A stretch of DNA of 15,671 nucleotides from Nitrospirota bacterium (GCA_016212685.1 JACREW010000073.1:1-15671), one strand, 5' to 3'; shown: positions 6,984 through 14,360, counted from the first letter of the stretch. The notes: generated from the letters alone by a model not told the origin. Translations and numbers: made by a program.

Positions 6984-8288
6984 TTAACTCCTCCAATCAT
7001 AAATCTTTCCTTTGCATATTGTTATAATAGGCATACCTTTCAGTTTCCATCCGTCAAACGGCGTATTTTTGCCCTTTGAGATAAACTTATCCGGCTCGAC
7101 CTTAAACTCTTTGTTCATGTCCGTTATCGCAATGTCAGCGTCGGAACCCGTTTTCAATGTCCCTTTGTCTATACCTACAATTCTTGCCGGATGCAGCGCC
7201 GTTTTTTCTACAAGCCGTGACATCGTTAGAACCCCGTCATGGACGAGCATCAGGCTTAAAGACAATGCGGTTTCAAATCCGGATATGCCCGACGGGGCTT
7301 TATCGAATTCCAAAAGCTTCTCGTCCCTGTGGTGCGGCGCGTGATCGGTAGCTATGATATCTATAGTGCCGTCTTTCAGCCCTTCCCTTACCGCTTCAAC
7401 ATCTTTTTGTGTTCTCAGGGGAGGATTCACCTTGGCATTGGTGTTATACCCTTTAACCGCATCCTCCGTGATGGTGAAGTAATGAGGGCAGGTTTCTGCC
7501 GTAATGTTTACTCCCCTTTCCTTTGCCTGCCTTATAAGCCGAACAGAGCCTTCCGTGGACACATGGGCAATATGAAGCCTGCCGCCCGTGAGCTCCGCAA
7601 GGATAATATCCCGCGCTACCATTACGTCTTCGGAAGCGGATGGGATGCCCCTAAGTCCGAGCTGTGTCGAAAGGGCGCCTTCATTCATAGAGCCGCCTTC
7701 TGAAAGGCTTATATCCTCGCAGTGGGAGATTATAGGCACATTGAATGTCTTTGAATATTCAAGCGCCCTCCTCATTAAAATGCCGTTCACTACCGGCATT
7801 CCGTCATCGGAAAACGCGACGCATCCCTCCTCGCGCATCATGCCCATCTCGGCCAGTTCCTCACCCTTTTGTCCTTTCGTAATAGCTCCGATGGGATATA
7901 CATTGCATGAACCTTCGTCGTATGCCTTCCTTAAAATAAATTCGGTAACGGTTCTGTTGTCGTTTACCGGATTCGTATTCGGCATGCAGCAGACAGACGT
8001 AATTCCGCCTTTTACGGCGGCAAGAGTGCCGGTCTTTATTGTCTCTTTATGCTCAAATCCAGGCTCCCTGAGATGGACATGCATATCCACAAGGCCGGGA
8101 ATTACATATAAGCCGGTAGCATCGATAATCCGAAAATCTGGAGATTTTTTCTTCTGCTCTTCTGCTCTTCTGCTCTTCTGCTCCATTTTAACTATCTTTC
8201 CATCCTCAATCAGTATATCCCCTATCCCGTCTATTCCCTGCGACGGGTCTATAATGTGTCCGTTCTTTATAAGCATCGCGTTACGCAT
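6984..8288 (-). CDS. pyrC: Dihydroorotase (class I type)
   Basis: PyrC closes N-carbamoyl-aspartate to dihydroorotate, the third step of pyrimidine synthesis. The 434-residue product has the amidohydrolase metal ligands: H70 and H72 in DMHVHLREPG, D161 in FSDDG, H189 in ISHCED, H242 in IAHVST and catalytic D315 in ATDHAPH. The aspartate at the bridging position fits the class I (Bacillus/Aquifex) type. Residues about 36-48 (EQKSRRAEEQKKK) come from the 8-bp tandem repeat and sit in the N-terminal beta-rich region between KIVKM and the RIIDATG strand. They appear to be extra relative to the family. The start at 8288 overlaps the pyrB stop by 8 bases. The ATG 12 bases downstream (8276, MLIKNG) is an alternative start and fits family N-termini as well. 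The genes are translationally coupled. Confidence 0.97.
   Translation of the reverse strand: MRNAMLIKNGHIIDPSQGIDGIGDILIEDGKIVKMEQKSRRAEEQKKKSPDFRIIDATGLYVIPGLVDMHVHLREPGFEHKETIKTGTLAAVKGGITSVCCMPNTNPVNDNRTVTEFILRKAYDEGSCNVYPIGAITKGQKGEELAEMGMMREEGCVAFSDDGMPVVNGILMRRALEYSKTFNVPIISHCEDISLSEGGSMNEGALSTQLGLRGIPSASEDVMVARDIILAELTGGRLHIAHVSTEGSVRLIRQAKERGVNITAETCPHYFTITEDAVKGYNTNAKVNPPLRTQKDVEAVREGLKDGTIDIIATDHAPHHRDEKLLEFDKAPSGISGFETALSLSLMLVHDGVLTMSRLVEKTALHPARIVGIDKGTLKTGSDADIAITDMNKEFKVEPDKFISKGKNTPFDGWKLKGMPIITICKGKIYDWRS
8151..8183 (-). repeat. Octanucleotide tandem repeat inside pyrC
   Basis: Four perfect plus-strand units of CTTCTGCT are followed by one C, directly after a T-run. The coding strand reads QKSRRAEEQK. 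The unit, and the T-run before it, are the same as in the carA repeat at 6263-6296, about 1.9 kb away. Confidence 0.95.
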
Positions 8289-9195
8289 TTCCCTTTGCCC
8301 CGCCCAGTAAGTACATAACGGCCATTCTCACGGCAATGCCGTTTGTCACCTGATCGAGTATTATCGATTGGGCTGAATCGGCAACATCCGAGCTTATTTC
8401 TATGCCCCTGTTCATAGGGCCCGGATGCATAACTATGGCGTTTTTATCGGCGAGCTTGAGGCGTTGCTCGTCCAGCCCCCAGTTTTTTGAATATTCCTCA
8501 GTGGATGGGAAAAAACCCTTGACCTGCCTTTCCATCTGTATTCTGAGCATCATAATCACATCCACGTCCTTTAAACCGTCTTCCATGTTGTAAAATACCT
8601 CAACATCGTAACCGGACATATCCGGTATAAGGGTCGGAGGGCCTACGAGCCTGATATGAGCGCCAAATTTTGAAAGAAGATAGACGTTAGATTTCGCCAC
8701 CCTGCTGTGGGTGATATCTCCTACTATCGCCACTTTCAGGCCGCTGAGGCCGCCCTTCTTTTCGACAATGCTGAAGGCGTCTAAAAGCGCCTGTGTCGGA
8801 TGCTCATTTATGCCGTCCCCTGCATTGATTACCGATGCCTTTACATTTCGCGCAATGAAATGCGGCACGCCGCTCGAGGAATGGCGTATCACGATAAAAT
8901 CCACTCCATAGGCTTCGATGGTCCTGACCGTATCCAGCAGGCTCTCTCCCTTAACCACGCTGCTTGTAGGAACGGAAAAATTCAGCACATCGGTGCTGAT
9001 CCTTTTTTCGGCGAGTTCAAAGGAGGTCTTCGTCCGGGTAGAAGGTTCGAAAAAGAGATTCACGACGGTCTTGCCTCTAAGGGCAGGCACTTTTTTAATG
9101 TCTCTCTTTAAGACGTCCTTAAACGAAGCGGCCGTATCGAGAATGCGCTCAATATCGTCTCTACCGAGTTCTTTTATCCCTACCAAATCTTTCAT
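8281..9195 (-). CDS. pyrB: Aspartate carbamoyltransferase catalytic subunit
   Basis: PyrB joins carbamoyl phosphate and aspartate to give N-carbamoyl-aspartate, the committed step of pyrimidine synthesis. The 304-residue length is normal for the catalytic chain. The carbamoyl-phosphate loop STRTKTSF is at 52-59, HPTQALLD at 132-139 and the C-terminal HPGPMNRG at 257-264. The ATG overlaps the pyrR stop as ATGA (9195-9192), so translation is coupled, and pyrC follows with an 8-base overlap. No pyrI regulatory subunit gene is visible nearby. That fits control by PyrR attenuation and the class that lacks PyrI, although an inactive-dihydroorotase partner elsewhere cannot be ruled out. Confidence 0.98.
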   Translation of the reverse strand: MKDLVGIKELGRDDIERILDTAASFKDVLKRDIKKVPALRGKTVVNLFFEPSTRTKTSFELAEKRISTDVLNFSVPTSSVVKGESLLDTVRTIEAYGVDFIVIRHSSSGVPHFIARNVKASVINAGDGINEHPTQALLDAFSIVEKKGGLSGLKVAIVGDITHSRVAKSNVYLLSKFGAHIRLVGPPTLIPDMSGYDVEVFYNMEDGLKDVDVIMMLRIQMERQVKGFFPSTEEYSKNWGLDEQRLKLADKNAIVMHPGPMNRGIEISSDVADSAQSIILDQVTNGIAVRMAVMYLLGGAKGNA

Positions 9196-9725
9196 TCTTT
9201 AGCCTGCAAAATAATTCTGTCCTCAAGCCCCTCTTCTTCGAGCTGCGCCTCTATATTCTCGGACATGGAGGTGGGTATGTTTTTGCCGACGTAATCCGCC
9301 CTTATCGGCAGTTCCCTGTGCCCTCTGTCGATGAGGACGGCAAGTTGTATCTCCGCAGGCCTTCCGAAATCCATCAGCGCGTCCATCGCAGCCCTTATTG
9401 AACGGCCCGTGAACAGCACATCGTCTACAAGGATTATCTTCTTATCCGTTATATCGCAAGGTATGTCCGTCCTTCTTACAACGGGCTGTTCCTTTCTCAT
9501 GCCGATATCGTCCCTGTAGAGAGATATGTCGAGGGAGCCTACGGGCATCTCCGCCTGTTCTATGGCTCCTATCTTTGCGGAAAGCCTCTTTGCAAGATGG
9601 ACACCCCCCCGCTGTATTCCCACGAGACAGATGTTTTCCGTGCCCTTGTTCTTCTCTATGATCTCATGAGCTATCCTCGAAAGGACCCTGTCTATGTCTT
9701 TTTTATTGAGCAGTTCTTTTGTCAT
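9192..9725 (-). CDS. pyrR: PyrR: pyrimidine operon attenuation regulator / uracil phosphoribosyltransferase
   Basis: PyrR binds pyr leader RNA when UMP is plentiful and promotes termination. Many members also convert uracil and PRPP to UMP. The 177-residue product has the family N-terminus (LSRIAHEIIEKNKG), the GIQRGG loop (37-41) and the PRPP-binding motif IILVDDVLFTGRS (97-109). The target RNA hairpin and a terminator lie immediately upstream, so it should control its own operon. The ATG is only 12 bases after the terminator T-run, and no Shine-Dalgarno is visible in that gap. AGGGGAAGG occurs inside the terminator's 3' arm but is too far away to be a normal ribosome site. It is the first gene of the operon and is coupled to pyrB by ATGA. 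Confidence 0.97.
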   Translation of the reverse strand: MTKELLNKKDIDRVLSRIAHEIIEKNKGTENICLVGIQRGGVHLAKRLSAKIGAIEQAEMPVGSLDISLYRDDIGMRKEQPVVRRTDIPCDITDKKIILVDDVLFTGRSIRAAMDALMDFGRPAEIQLAVLIDRGHRELPIRADYVGKNIPTSMSENIEAQLEEEGLEDRIILQAKE

Positions 9726-9737
9726 GGTTCAGGGCAC

Positions 9738-9769
9738 AAAAAAGCCTTCCCCTGTCTTCAGAGGAAGGC
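9738..9769 (-). terminator. Intrinsic terminator (attenuator) before pyrR
   Basis: On the minus strand an 11-bp stem (9769-9759 with 9754-9744, one G-U pair) with a 4-base loop AAGA is followed by six T. It lies within the leader, downstream of the PyrR-binding hairpin and just before the pyrR ATG. It is therefore the attenuator of the operon rather than the end of a gene. The segment after the binding loop (around 9792-9816) could pair with the terminator's 5' arm as an antiterminator: GAGAAAG against CTTCCTC has one mismatch, and GAGGC can pair with GCCTT. Confidence 0.9.
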
Positions 9770-9802
9770 CGCTTTTATTGCATGTCTGTTTCACTCTTTC
9801 TC

Positions 9803-9833
9803 CCTTTTAGCCTCACGGGGCTATCATTAAAGG
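9803..9833 (-). promoter_or_regulatory. PyrR-binding leader hairpin (anti-antiterminator)
   Basis: The minus strand reads AGCCCCGTGAGGCT at 9822-9809, one base off the known PyrR-binding loop consensus ARUCCNGNGAGGYU. The expected shape is present: an upper stem TAGCC/GGCTA around the loop CCGTGA, a purine-rich bulge AATGA on the 5' side only, and a lower stem CCTTT/AAAGG (9833-9829 with 9807-9803). The predicted transcription start falls at about the base of the lower stem. UMP-bound PyrR would hold this hairpin and let the downstream terminator form. Confidence 0.9.
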
Positions 9834-9839
9834 CACAAT

Positions 9840-9869
9840 ATATTAAACAATGCGATATGGATTTGTCAA
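9840..9869 (-). promoter_or_regulatory. Sigma70-like promoter of the pyr operon
   Basis: The minus strand has a perfect -35 TTGACA (9869-9864), then 17 bases and TTAATA (9846-9841), or 18 bases and TAATAT (9845-9840). The start point would be near 9833, at the first bases of the PyrR-binding hairpin, which fits a leader regulated by attenuation. Confidence 0.75.
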
Positions 9870-9920
9870 AATATCCTTACCCAAAGGCACACAGGGAAAG
9901 TTTTACTTGCCGGCTGCCCT

Positions 9921-10285
9921 TCATGCAATATATCTCTTTACCATCTCCGACATCTGCTTTATATCTATGGGTTTTGCGATATAGTCGTCTGCTCCGGCGG
10001 CTAATGCCCGCTCCCTGTCTCCTTTCATGGCAAAGGACGTAACAGCGATAATCTTTATATCCTTTGTCTCCGGGGCATTTTTGAGAATATTTATTGCGTC
10101 GAAGCCGTCCATCACCGGCATCTGAAGATCCATGAGTATTAATGCAGGCATTTGCTCTCCGGCTGCCTTTATCCCTTCTTGGCCGTCTGTCGCCTCGATA
10201 ACCTCATACCCGTGATATGTCAGAAGCTCTCTCAGCAATATCCTATTTTTTCGTTGTCCTCGATAACTAAAATCTTCTTCTGCAT
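9921..10285 (-). pseudogene. Single-domain response regulator (CheY-like) with a frameshift near its start
   Basis: The protein is a receiver domain that should take phosphate from the kinase encoded just upstream. From the ATG at 10285 the frame reads MQKKILVIEDNEK, with the conserved acidic pair E9/D10. It then fails in a run of six A (10251-10246). Adding one A restores NRILLRELLTYHGYEVIEA and the rest of the domain. That remainder holds the phospho-acceptor in LILMDLQMPVMDG, the T/S switch in IIAVTSFAM and the conserved Lys in AKPID. As the sequence stands, the long frame opens only from a GTG at 10289 and replaces the first strand with nonsense (YAEEDFSYRGQR). The shift may be a real mutation, slippage during expression, or an assembly error. 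It begins about 20 bases after the kinase stop. Confidence 0.85.
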
Positions 10286-10305
10286 ACACCCTCCGCCGGG
10301 CAGTT

Positions 10306-10812
10306 TCAGCCTGCAGCAGTCTGTCGTATCGGCAACACGAAGCTAAACTCGCTGCCCCTGCCTAACTCGCTTTCAGCCCGTATTTTGCCGCCGTGCAGCT
10401 CGACAAGTCTCTTCGTTAATGCAAGGCCGAGCCCTGTGCCTTCGTATTTTTTGGAATACGGCGATTCGAGCTGCGAAAATTCCTTAAAGAGTTTTTCCAT
10501 ATCTTCATGCTTTATGCCGATGCCGGTGTCTTTCACCTTTACTTCTATGAAGTCCTCCGCACATCTCCTTGCGCTTACGGCAATGCTTCCTCCTTCGGGA
10601 GTGAATTTCACCGCATTGCTCAGGAGGTTATACAATATCTGCTTTATTCTCCTGTTGTCTGCCTCTATCTCGATATCAGCATCAGGCTCTATATCAAGGC
10701 TCAATTGAAGCTTGTGCTTAAACGCCTTCTCCTTAAGCATTACGAGCGAAGATTTCAGGGTCTCCTTTATAGATAACCTGCGCAGATCGAGCTCTATCTT
10801 GCCTGCTTCCAC
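10306..10812 (-). CDS. Histidine kinase, ATPase part (separated by frameshift)
   Basis: This frame carries the catalytic ATP-binding domain of the kinase whose sensor part is at 10733-12943. The N box is NLLSNAVKFTPEGG, the G1 box DTGIGI and the G2 box GTGLGLALTKRLVELHGG. The GTG at 10812 is only where a start codon happens to occur. Coding similarity continues upstream in this frame to about 10890 (GYIFSSGQHLLSLIDDILDLSKVEAG), which is the second helix of the dimerisation domain. The shift therefore falls in the CT tract at 10883-10890. Without the sensor part this fragment would not be a functional kinase. Confidence 0.85.
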   Translation of the reverse strand: MEAGKIELDLRRLSIKETLKSSLVMLKEKAFKHKLQLSLDIEPDADIEIEADNRRIKQILYNLLSNAVKFTPEGGSIAVSARRCAEDFIEVKVKDTGIGIKHEDMEKLFKEFSQLESPYSKKYEGTGLGLALTKRLVELHGGKIRAESELGRGSEFSFVLPIRQTAAG

Positions 10813-12943
10813 CTTCGAAAGGTCGAGGATGTCGTCTATCAGACTTAAGAGGTGCTGTCCGCTGCTGAATATATAGCCTACGCTCTCTCTGTTTTTCCGT
10901 CAGGTCTCCGACGATCCCTCCGTCCAGCAGTCCCGAAAAACCGATGATAGAGTTAAGCGGCGTTCTCAACTCGTGGCTCATATTTGCGAGGAAGTCGGAT
11001 TTTGCCTTGCTCGCATACTCGGCGGCCATTTTTGCGGATTCGAGATCTCTTGTCCTTTCTCTTACCTTTTTATCGAGTTCTTCGGTGTATTTCCTCAAAG
11101 ACTCTTCCATCTGTTTGCGATGTATTGCAATGGCATAGAAATCCGCAAGACGTTTGATAATCTCCATATCGTTGTTATCGTAATCGTCGTCAGCATTTGC
11201 CACCGAGATCTGTCCCATCAAATCCTTGCCGAATAGGGCGGGATATGAAAGAAGTCTCCTAATAGGGAGGTGTCCGGCCGGAGTGCCTGAGGAGCGAGGG
11301 TCTTTCATCGGCTCGTTCGTCATCAAAGGCTCCTTGTTGTTCAAGACCCAACCCCAGAGTCCTTTGAATTCGGTGAAAATAACATTTTTATCCATCACCT
11401 TACACTCATCCCAGATGTCTCTCGTAAGCGTCGGGCTTACAAGATAACCTGTTATCAGGTCAATATAGCCTACATATCCGAATTCGCTGCCTGTAAGCTT
11501 TCTGGCATGTTCCAGCAACAGATACGAGATGTCTTCTATAGAGATCACATACGACGATAAAAAAGACTTTGCCAGATCCGCAACAGCAGCGTTAATATTA
11601 GATTCTCTTTGAAGCGCTTCCTCCGCCTGCCTTTGTGCATTTCTCATTCGAAGCGTTGAAATGCCGTATGCCAGATCGCCTGTCAGATTTGTTAGCAGCC
11701 TCACCTCTTCATCGTCAAAGGCATAGGATTCGGACGAATAAATATTCAACGCGCCAAAAGTCCGTCCTCCATCGTTCAGCGGAAGGGCAATGGACGACGC
11801 ATAGCCGCGCCTCATCGCTTCAGAACTCCACGGTGAATAATGAGGATCGGTCGCAATATTTCTTGCTATGCACGGCGTGCCTGTTCTTATGGCAGTGCCT
11901 GTCGGCCCTCTGCCCCATTCGTTATCAGCCCATGTTATACGAACTGTATCGAGATAACCCTCCTCGTATCCGGACATTGCCGCAGGACGCACGGTCTTTC
12001 CTTCATCCTGTTCCGCAAAGCCCGCCCATGCAAAGCGATAGCCTCCTTCCTCCACAATAACCCTGCATGTTCTCGACAATAGTTCATGTTCATCCGAAGC
12101 ATGCACCATAGCATGGTTGCACTCGATAAGCGTCTTAAGGGAGCGGTTGAGCCTCTTCAGCCTCAGTTCCGTATTTTTCTGTTCCGTGAAGGTGTCTTTA
12201 ATCGTCTGCGTCATTGCATTGAACGTCTCCGAGAGAGCGCCTATTTCGTCCTTTGTCTTTACATCAATCCTCACATCAAAATTTCCCTTCTTCATCTCCT
12301 CTGACCCTCTTTTGAGCATGAGGAGAGAGGCGACGATATTGTTTTTCACAAAAAGAAACAAAATAAAGAGCAGTGATAGGAAAAAAAGAAATGCCATGAA
12401 CCTTAATGCCTCGTGTTCCTTACGCTCTCTGTCTATGTCTTCCACTAAAAAGCTTACGAGTTTGTCTATATCCGACACATATTCCTGAACCATAGATTCA
12501 TACTCATCGAGCAGATCCCTCCCCCCGTCTTTAGAAATCTTCTTCAGCAGCAGTTTGAATGTCTTATGCCATCTGCCCGCAATGTCTTCGATCATCGGCA
12601 GCGCCTCTTTATATGTAACAGGTTCTATGCCTATCTTTTCATTTCCCATCTTCAGATCGGAAAGAATGCCGTCGAACGCCTCTATTTTCCCGTTCAGTTC
12701 TCCAATAAGAATATCTTTCGTCCGTGGATTCTTTGTCTCTGTCATCCTGTGGCCCAACCATGCCATCTCGAAAGAGCGGTATCTGAGCTGTCCTGTAAGG
12801 TTGATTACAGCGGCGTCGCCTTTCGTATGCTCGATAAAATTCGATTCGAAATGAACATACAAAATCAAAACGCTTAGAGCGACAAACCCGAAGCATATGA
12901 ATTTCACGGCAAGAGACCTGAAAGGAAGACTCATGTGTTTCAC
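10733..12943 (-). CDS. Membrane sensor histidine kinase with two GAF domains, frameshifted after the phospho-His
   Basis: The sensor part has 736 residues. Order: TM1 (about 13-32); an outer domain of about 145 residues beginning with INLTGQLRYRSFEMAWLGHRM, like the type IV pili chemoreceptor-type (PilJ) sensor; TM2 (181-204); HAMP (about 205-257); GAF (about 272-432); a second GAF (about 455-610); a coiled coil; then HisKA with phospho-acceptor H657 in SHELRTPLNSIIGF. After KQRE (about 687) the frame leaves the family sequence, and the last 49 residues are out-of-frame translation. Dropping one base or adding two in the AG/CT tract at 10883-10890 joins it to the ATPase part, for a kinase of about 880 residues. 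The GTG start has GAGG 9 bases before it, and an ATG 9 bases downstream is less well placed. Its ligand cannot be told. It probably signals to the receiver downstream. Confidence 0.88.
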   Translation of the reverse strand: MKHMSLPFRSLAVKFICFGFVALSVLILYVHFESNFIEHTKGDAAVINLTGQLRYRSFEMAWLGHRMTETKNPRTKDILIGELNGKIEAFDGILSDLKMGNEKIGIEPVTYKEALPMIEDIAGRWHKTFKLLLKKISKDGGRDLLDEYESMVQEYVSDIDKLVSFLVEDIDRERKEHEALRFMAFLFFLSLLFILFLFVKNNIVASLLMLKRGSEEMKKGNFDVRIDVKTKDEIGALSETFNAMTQTIKDTFTEQKNTELRLKRLNRSLKTLIECNHAMVHASDEHELLSRTCRVIVEEGGYRFAWAGFAEQDEGKTVRPAAMSGYEEGYLDTVRITWADNEWGRGPTGTAIRTGTPCIARNIATDPHYSPWSSEAMRRGYASSIALPLNDGGRTFGALNIYSSESYAFDDEEVRLLTNLTGDLAYGISTLRMRNAQRQAEEALQRESNINAAVADLAKSFLSSYVISIEDISYLLLEHARKLTGSEFGYVGYIDLITGYLVSPTLTRDIWDECKVMDKNVIFTEFKGLWGWVLNNKEPLMTNEPMKDPRSSGTPAGHLPIRRLLSYPALFGKDLMGQISVANADDDYDNNDMEIIKRLADFYAIAIHRKQMEESLRKYTEELDKKVRERTRDLESAKMAAEYASKAKSDFLANMSHELRTPLNSIIGFSGLLDGGIVGDLTEKQRERRLYIQQRTAPLKSDRRHPRPFEGGSRQDRARSAQVIYKGDPEIFARNA

Positions 12944-12988
12944 TGCAAAGCACCTCTGTCATTTAAAATTATGATTTTTTATATACAA

Positions 12989-13017
12989 TTTTTATCACAC
13001 AATACTGCGGTTGTCAA
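12989..13017 (-). promoter_or_regulatory. Possible promoter of the kinase operon
   Basis: The minus strand has TTGACA (13017-13012), a 17-base spacer and TAAAAA (12994-12989), in an A/T-rich stretch about 45 bases before the GTG start. The -35 is perfect and the -10 is weak. A TATATA further downstream is at the wrong spacing. Confidence 0.5.
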
Positions 13018-13058
13018 CACAGACAGGGCAGCGGACAGGACAAACAAAGCAAGGGCAT

Positions 13059-13637
13059 CTATTCCGGTATGATAGCGCTTGTCGGGCAGGTCATAGCATC
13101 GAAGGCATGGAGGATTCTTTTTTCCCTTTCTGCCTTCTCCGGAGAATATGGAGAAAAAACGGTCTCCTTTGCCGTCCGTTGAGCCTCTTCCCTCGATGGT
13201 ATCGAATCAAGCCCCTCCGCTATAAGTTTACCGTTTATTACGTCGAGTATCATGGCATGTTCGCTGTCGGTTACTATCGAGTAAGGTATCTGATACGATT
13301 CAACTACGCGGCAAAAGGCTATGGAATGCCTCTCCCATGATTCGAGAGAACTCATAACGCACTTTATAACGCAGAATATTTTACCGCCCGCCTTAATTAC
13401 GATATCGGCGCGCGCATTGAAAGACACGTCCGGCAAATCGACCTTGAAGTCTCTGTTCGTCTCGATGTCATCGCCGGCATAGCCTTTTGCCGAAATAAGG
13501 AATTCCACAACCTTTCTCTGCACATGGGTCAGTCGGAGGCCGGAAAGATACTCCTCCATCTTCACCTTTTCGGCCAGCAACTCTTTTCTCTCCTCCGGGC
13601 TTGAGGGTATTTTACCCAGAGGGATATATATGGACAT
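13059..13637 (-). CDS. HsdR N-terminal-like (HSDR_N_2) domain protein, nuclease residues absent
   Basis: Starting at the ATG at 13637, which overlaps the stop of the lipoprotein gene (TAATG), the product has 192 residues. An in-frame start at 13724 would lie inside the neighbouring gene and is less likely. The fold resembles the N-terminal nuclease domain of type I restriction subunit R: RKVVEFLISAKGYAGDDIE (41-59), RADIVIKAGGKIFCVI (76-91), then a Q/Y-type helix and PYSIVTDSEHAMILDV. The usual catalytic ECK after that strand is KCV here (K92, C93, V94), so D78 is kept but the Glu and Lys are lost. It is therefore probably not an active nuclease. Stand-alone proteins of this type are widespread and of unknown role. 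No hsdM or hsdS is nearby. Confidence 0.75.
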   Translation of the reverse strand: MSIYIPLGKIPSSPEERKELLAEKVKMEEYLSGLRLTHVQRKVVEFLISAKGYAGDDIETNRDFKVDLPDVSFNARADIVIKAGGKIFCVIKCVMSSLESWERHSIAFCRVVESYQIPYSIVTDSEHAMILDVINGKLIAEGLDSIPSREEAQRTAKETVFSPYSPEKAEREKRILHAFDAMTCPTSAIIPE

Positions 13638-14164
13638 TAGCCCTTCTTTATCCCTTCTTTCAGGGCAAGTCCGTATTTCGCGTGTTCGAAAGGATGGATT
13701 GTCGGAAATTTCGAGTAAAGCCATCCCTTGAATATGCTCTTGCCGTTTTCGAACACCTCGACCCTTACAGCAGGATTGTTAGGAGCGTCGCTTGCCGATG
13801 TAATGACGGATTCGTCCATCCTGAAGTCGGGAAGGAATTCTCCGACTACTATTTTTAGATTTGTATTCGGTACATTGAGTTCGGAGCCTGTATTGACCGT
13901 AAATTCGCTGCTCTTTTTAGAGGTCTTGTCTTCGATGATGAATTTTACCTTGCTCCACTTTGCCTTAACGCCTTCCGGCACCACAATCTTTTTTTCTACC
14001 TTAGGCCCCGTATTTCCGTGGGGAGGCATGGGCGTCTGCATTGGTGTGGACATAGGAGGCTGCATTGGTGTTTTGGGAATGGGCTGTTCCTCTTTCTTTT
14101 TACAGCCAATAACAATTACTGATAAAGCGAGTCCAACAATGATGGTTTTGCTAAATCTCTTCAT
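13637..14164 (-). CDS. Lipoprotein with DUF2155-like domain
   Basis: The 175-residue product has a signal peptide with a Lys/Arg start and a lipobox-like end (VIGC, C21). Isoleucine at the -2 position is unusual for a lipobox. A Pro/Met-rich linker (about 27-50, repeated TPMQ/PPM units) follows, then a beta-rich domain. The C-terminal pattern (NNPAVRVEVFENGKSIFKGW, then PTIHPFEHAKYGLAL) matches DUF2155, a family of unknown function whose members are often exported. The protein is likely anchored in the cell envelope facing the periplasm. GGAGG lies 7 bases before the ATG. Its stop overlaps the start of the HsdR-N-like gene, so the two are translated together. A tRNA-Ser gene lies just upstream on the same strand. 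Confidence 0.8.
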   Translation of the reverse strand: MKRFSKTIIVGLALSVIVIGCKKKEEQPIPKTPMQPPMSTPMQTPMPPHGNTGPKVEKKIVVPEGVKAKWSKVKFIIEDKTSKKSSEFTVNTGSELNVPNTNLKIVVGEFLPDFRMDESVITSASDAPNNPAVRVEVFENGKSIFKGWLYSKFPTIHPFEHAKYGLALKEGIKKG

Positions 14165-14215
14165 TTCGATCCTCCTGTATTTTCACTCTTAACTCGTTGC
14201 GTATAACTTTTTTAA

Positions 14216-14308
14216 TGGCGGAGAGGCAGGGATTCGAACCCTGGGTGAGGTGTTACCCCCACAACCGCTTAGCAGGCGGCTGCCTTCGACCGACTCGGCC
14301 ACCTCTCC
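14216..14308 (-). tRNA. tRNA-Ser (anticodon GCU), CCA encoded
   Basis: The minus strand folds as a long-variable-arm tRNA. The acceptor stem is GGAGAGG/CCTCTCC (14308-14302 with 14226-14220), with discriminator G at 14219 and an encoded CCA at 14218-14216. The T arm contains GGTTCGAATCC. The anticodon loop is CTGCTAA between CCGC and GCGG, giving anticodon GCT at 14273-14271, which reads AGC and AGU serine codons. The extra arm is of the serine type. Confidence 0.97.
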
Positions 14309-14320
14309 AAAACGATTTTT

Positions 14321-14350
14321 ATATTATCAACTCGGATGTGAAATTGTAAA
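14321..14350 (-). promoter_or_regulatory. Possible promoter of tRNA-Ser
   Basis: On the minus strand an extended -10 TGATAATAT ends at 14321. TTTACA (14350-14345) lies 18 bases upstream of TAATAT. Transcription would begin about 6 bases before the tRNA 5' end. The spacing and bases are plausible but not decisive. Confidence 0.45.
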
Positions 14351-14360
14351 GCAACGCAAG

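Noticed and set aside
6263..8183. CRISPR array
   Set aside because: The repeated units are 8 bases, directly joined and without spacers. No cas genes are present.
7588..8310. Plus-strand open frame of 240 codons over pyrC
   Set aside because: It is the antisense shadow of pyrC, with Ser/Ile-rich low-information sequence and no family pattern.
9870..9920. Terminator after the response regulator
   Set aside because: Only a short GCCGGC palindrome is present, without a convincing stem and T-run, so read-through toward the pyr promoter cannot be excluded.
13637..13724. Upstream start of the HsdR-N-like gene (29 extra residues)
   Set aside because: It would overlap the lipoprotein coding region by nearly 90 bases. 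The ATG at 13637 overlaps the stop by one base and begins a natural N-terminus.
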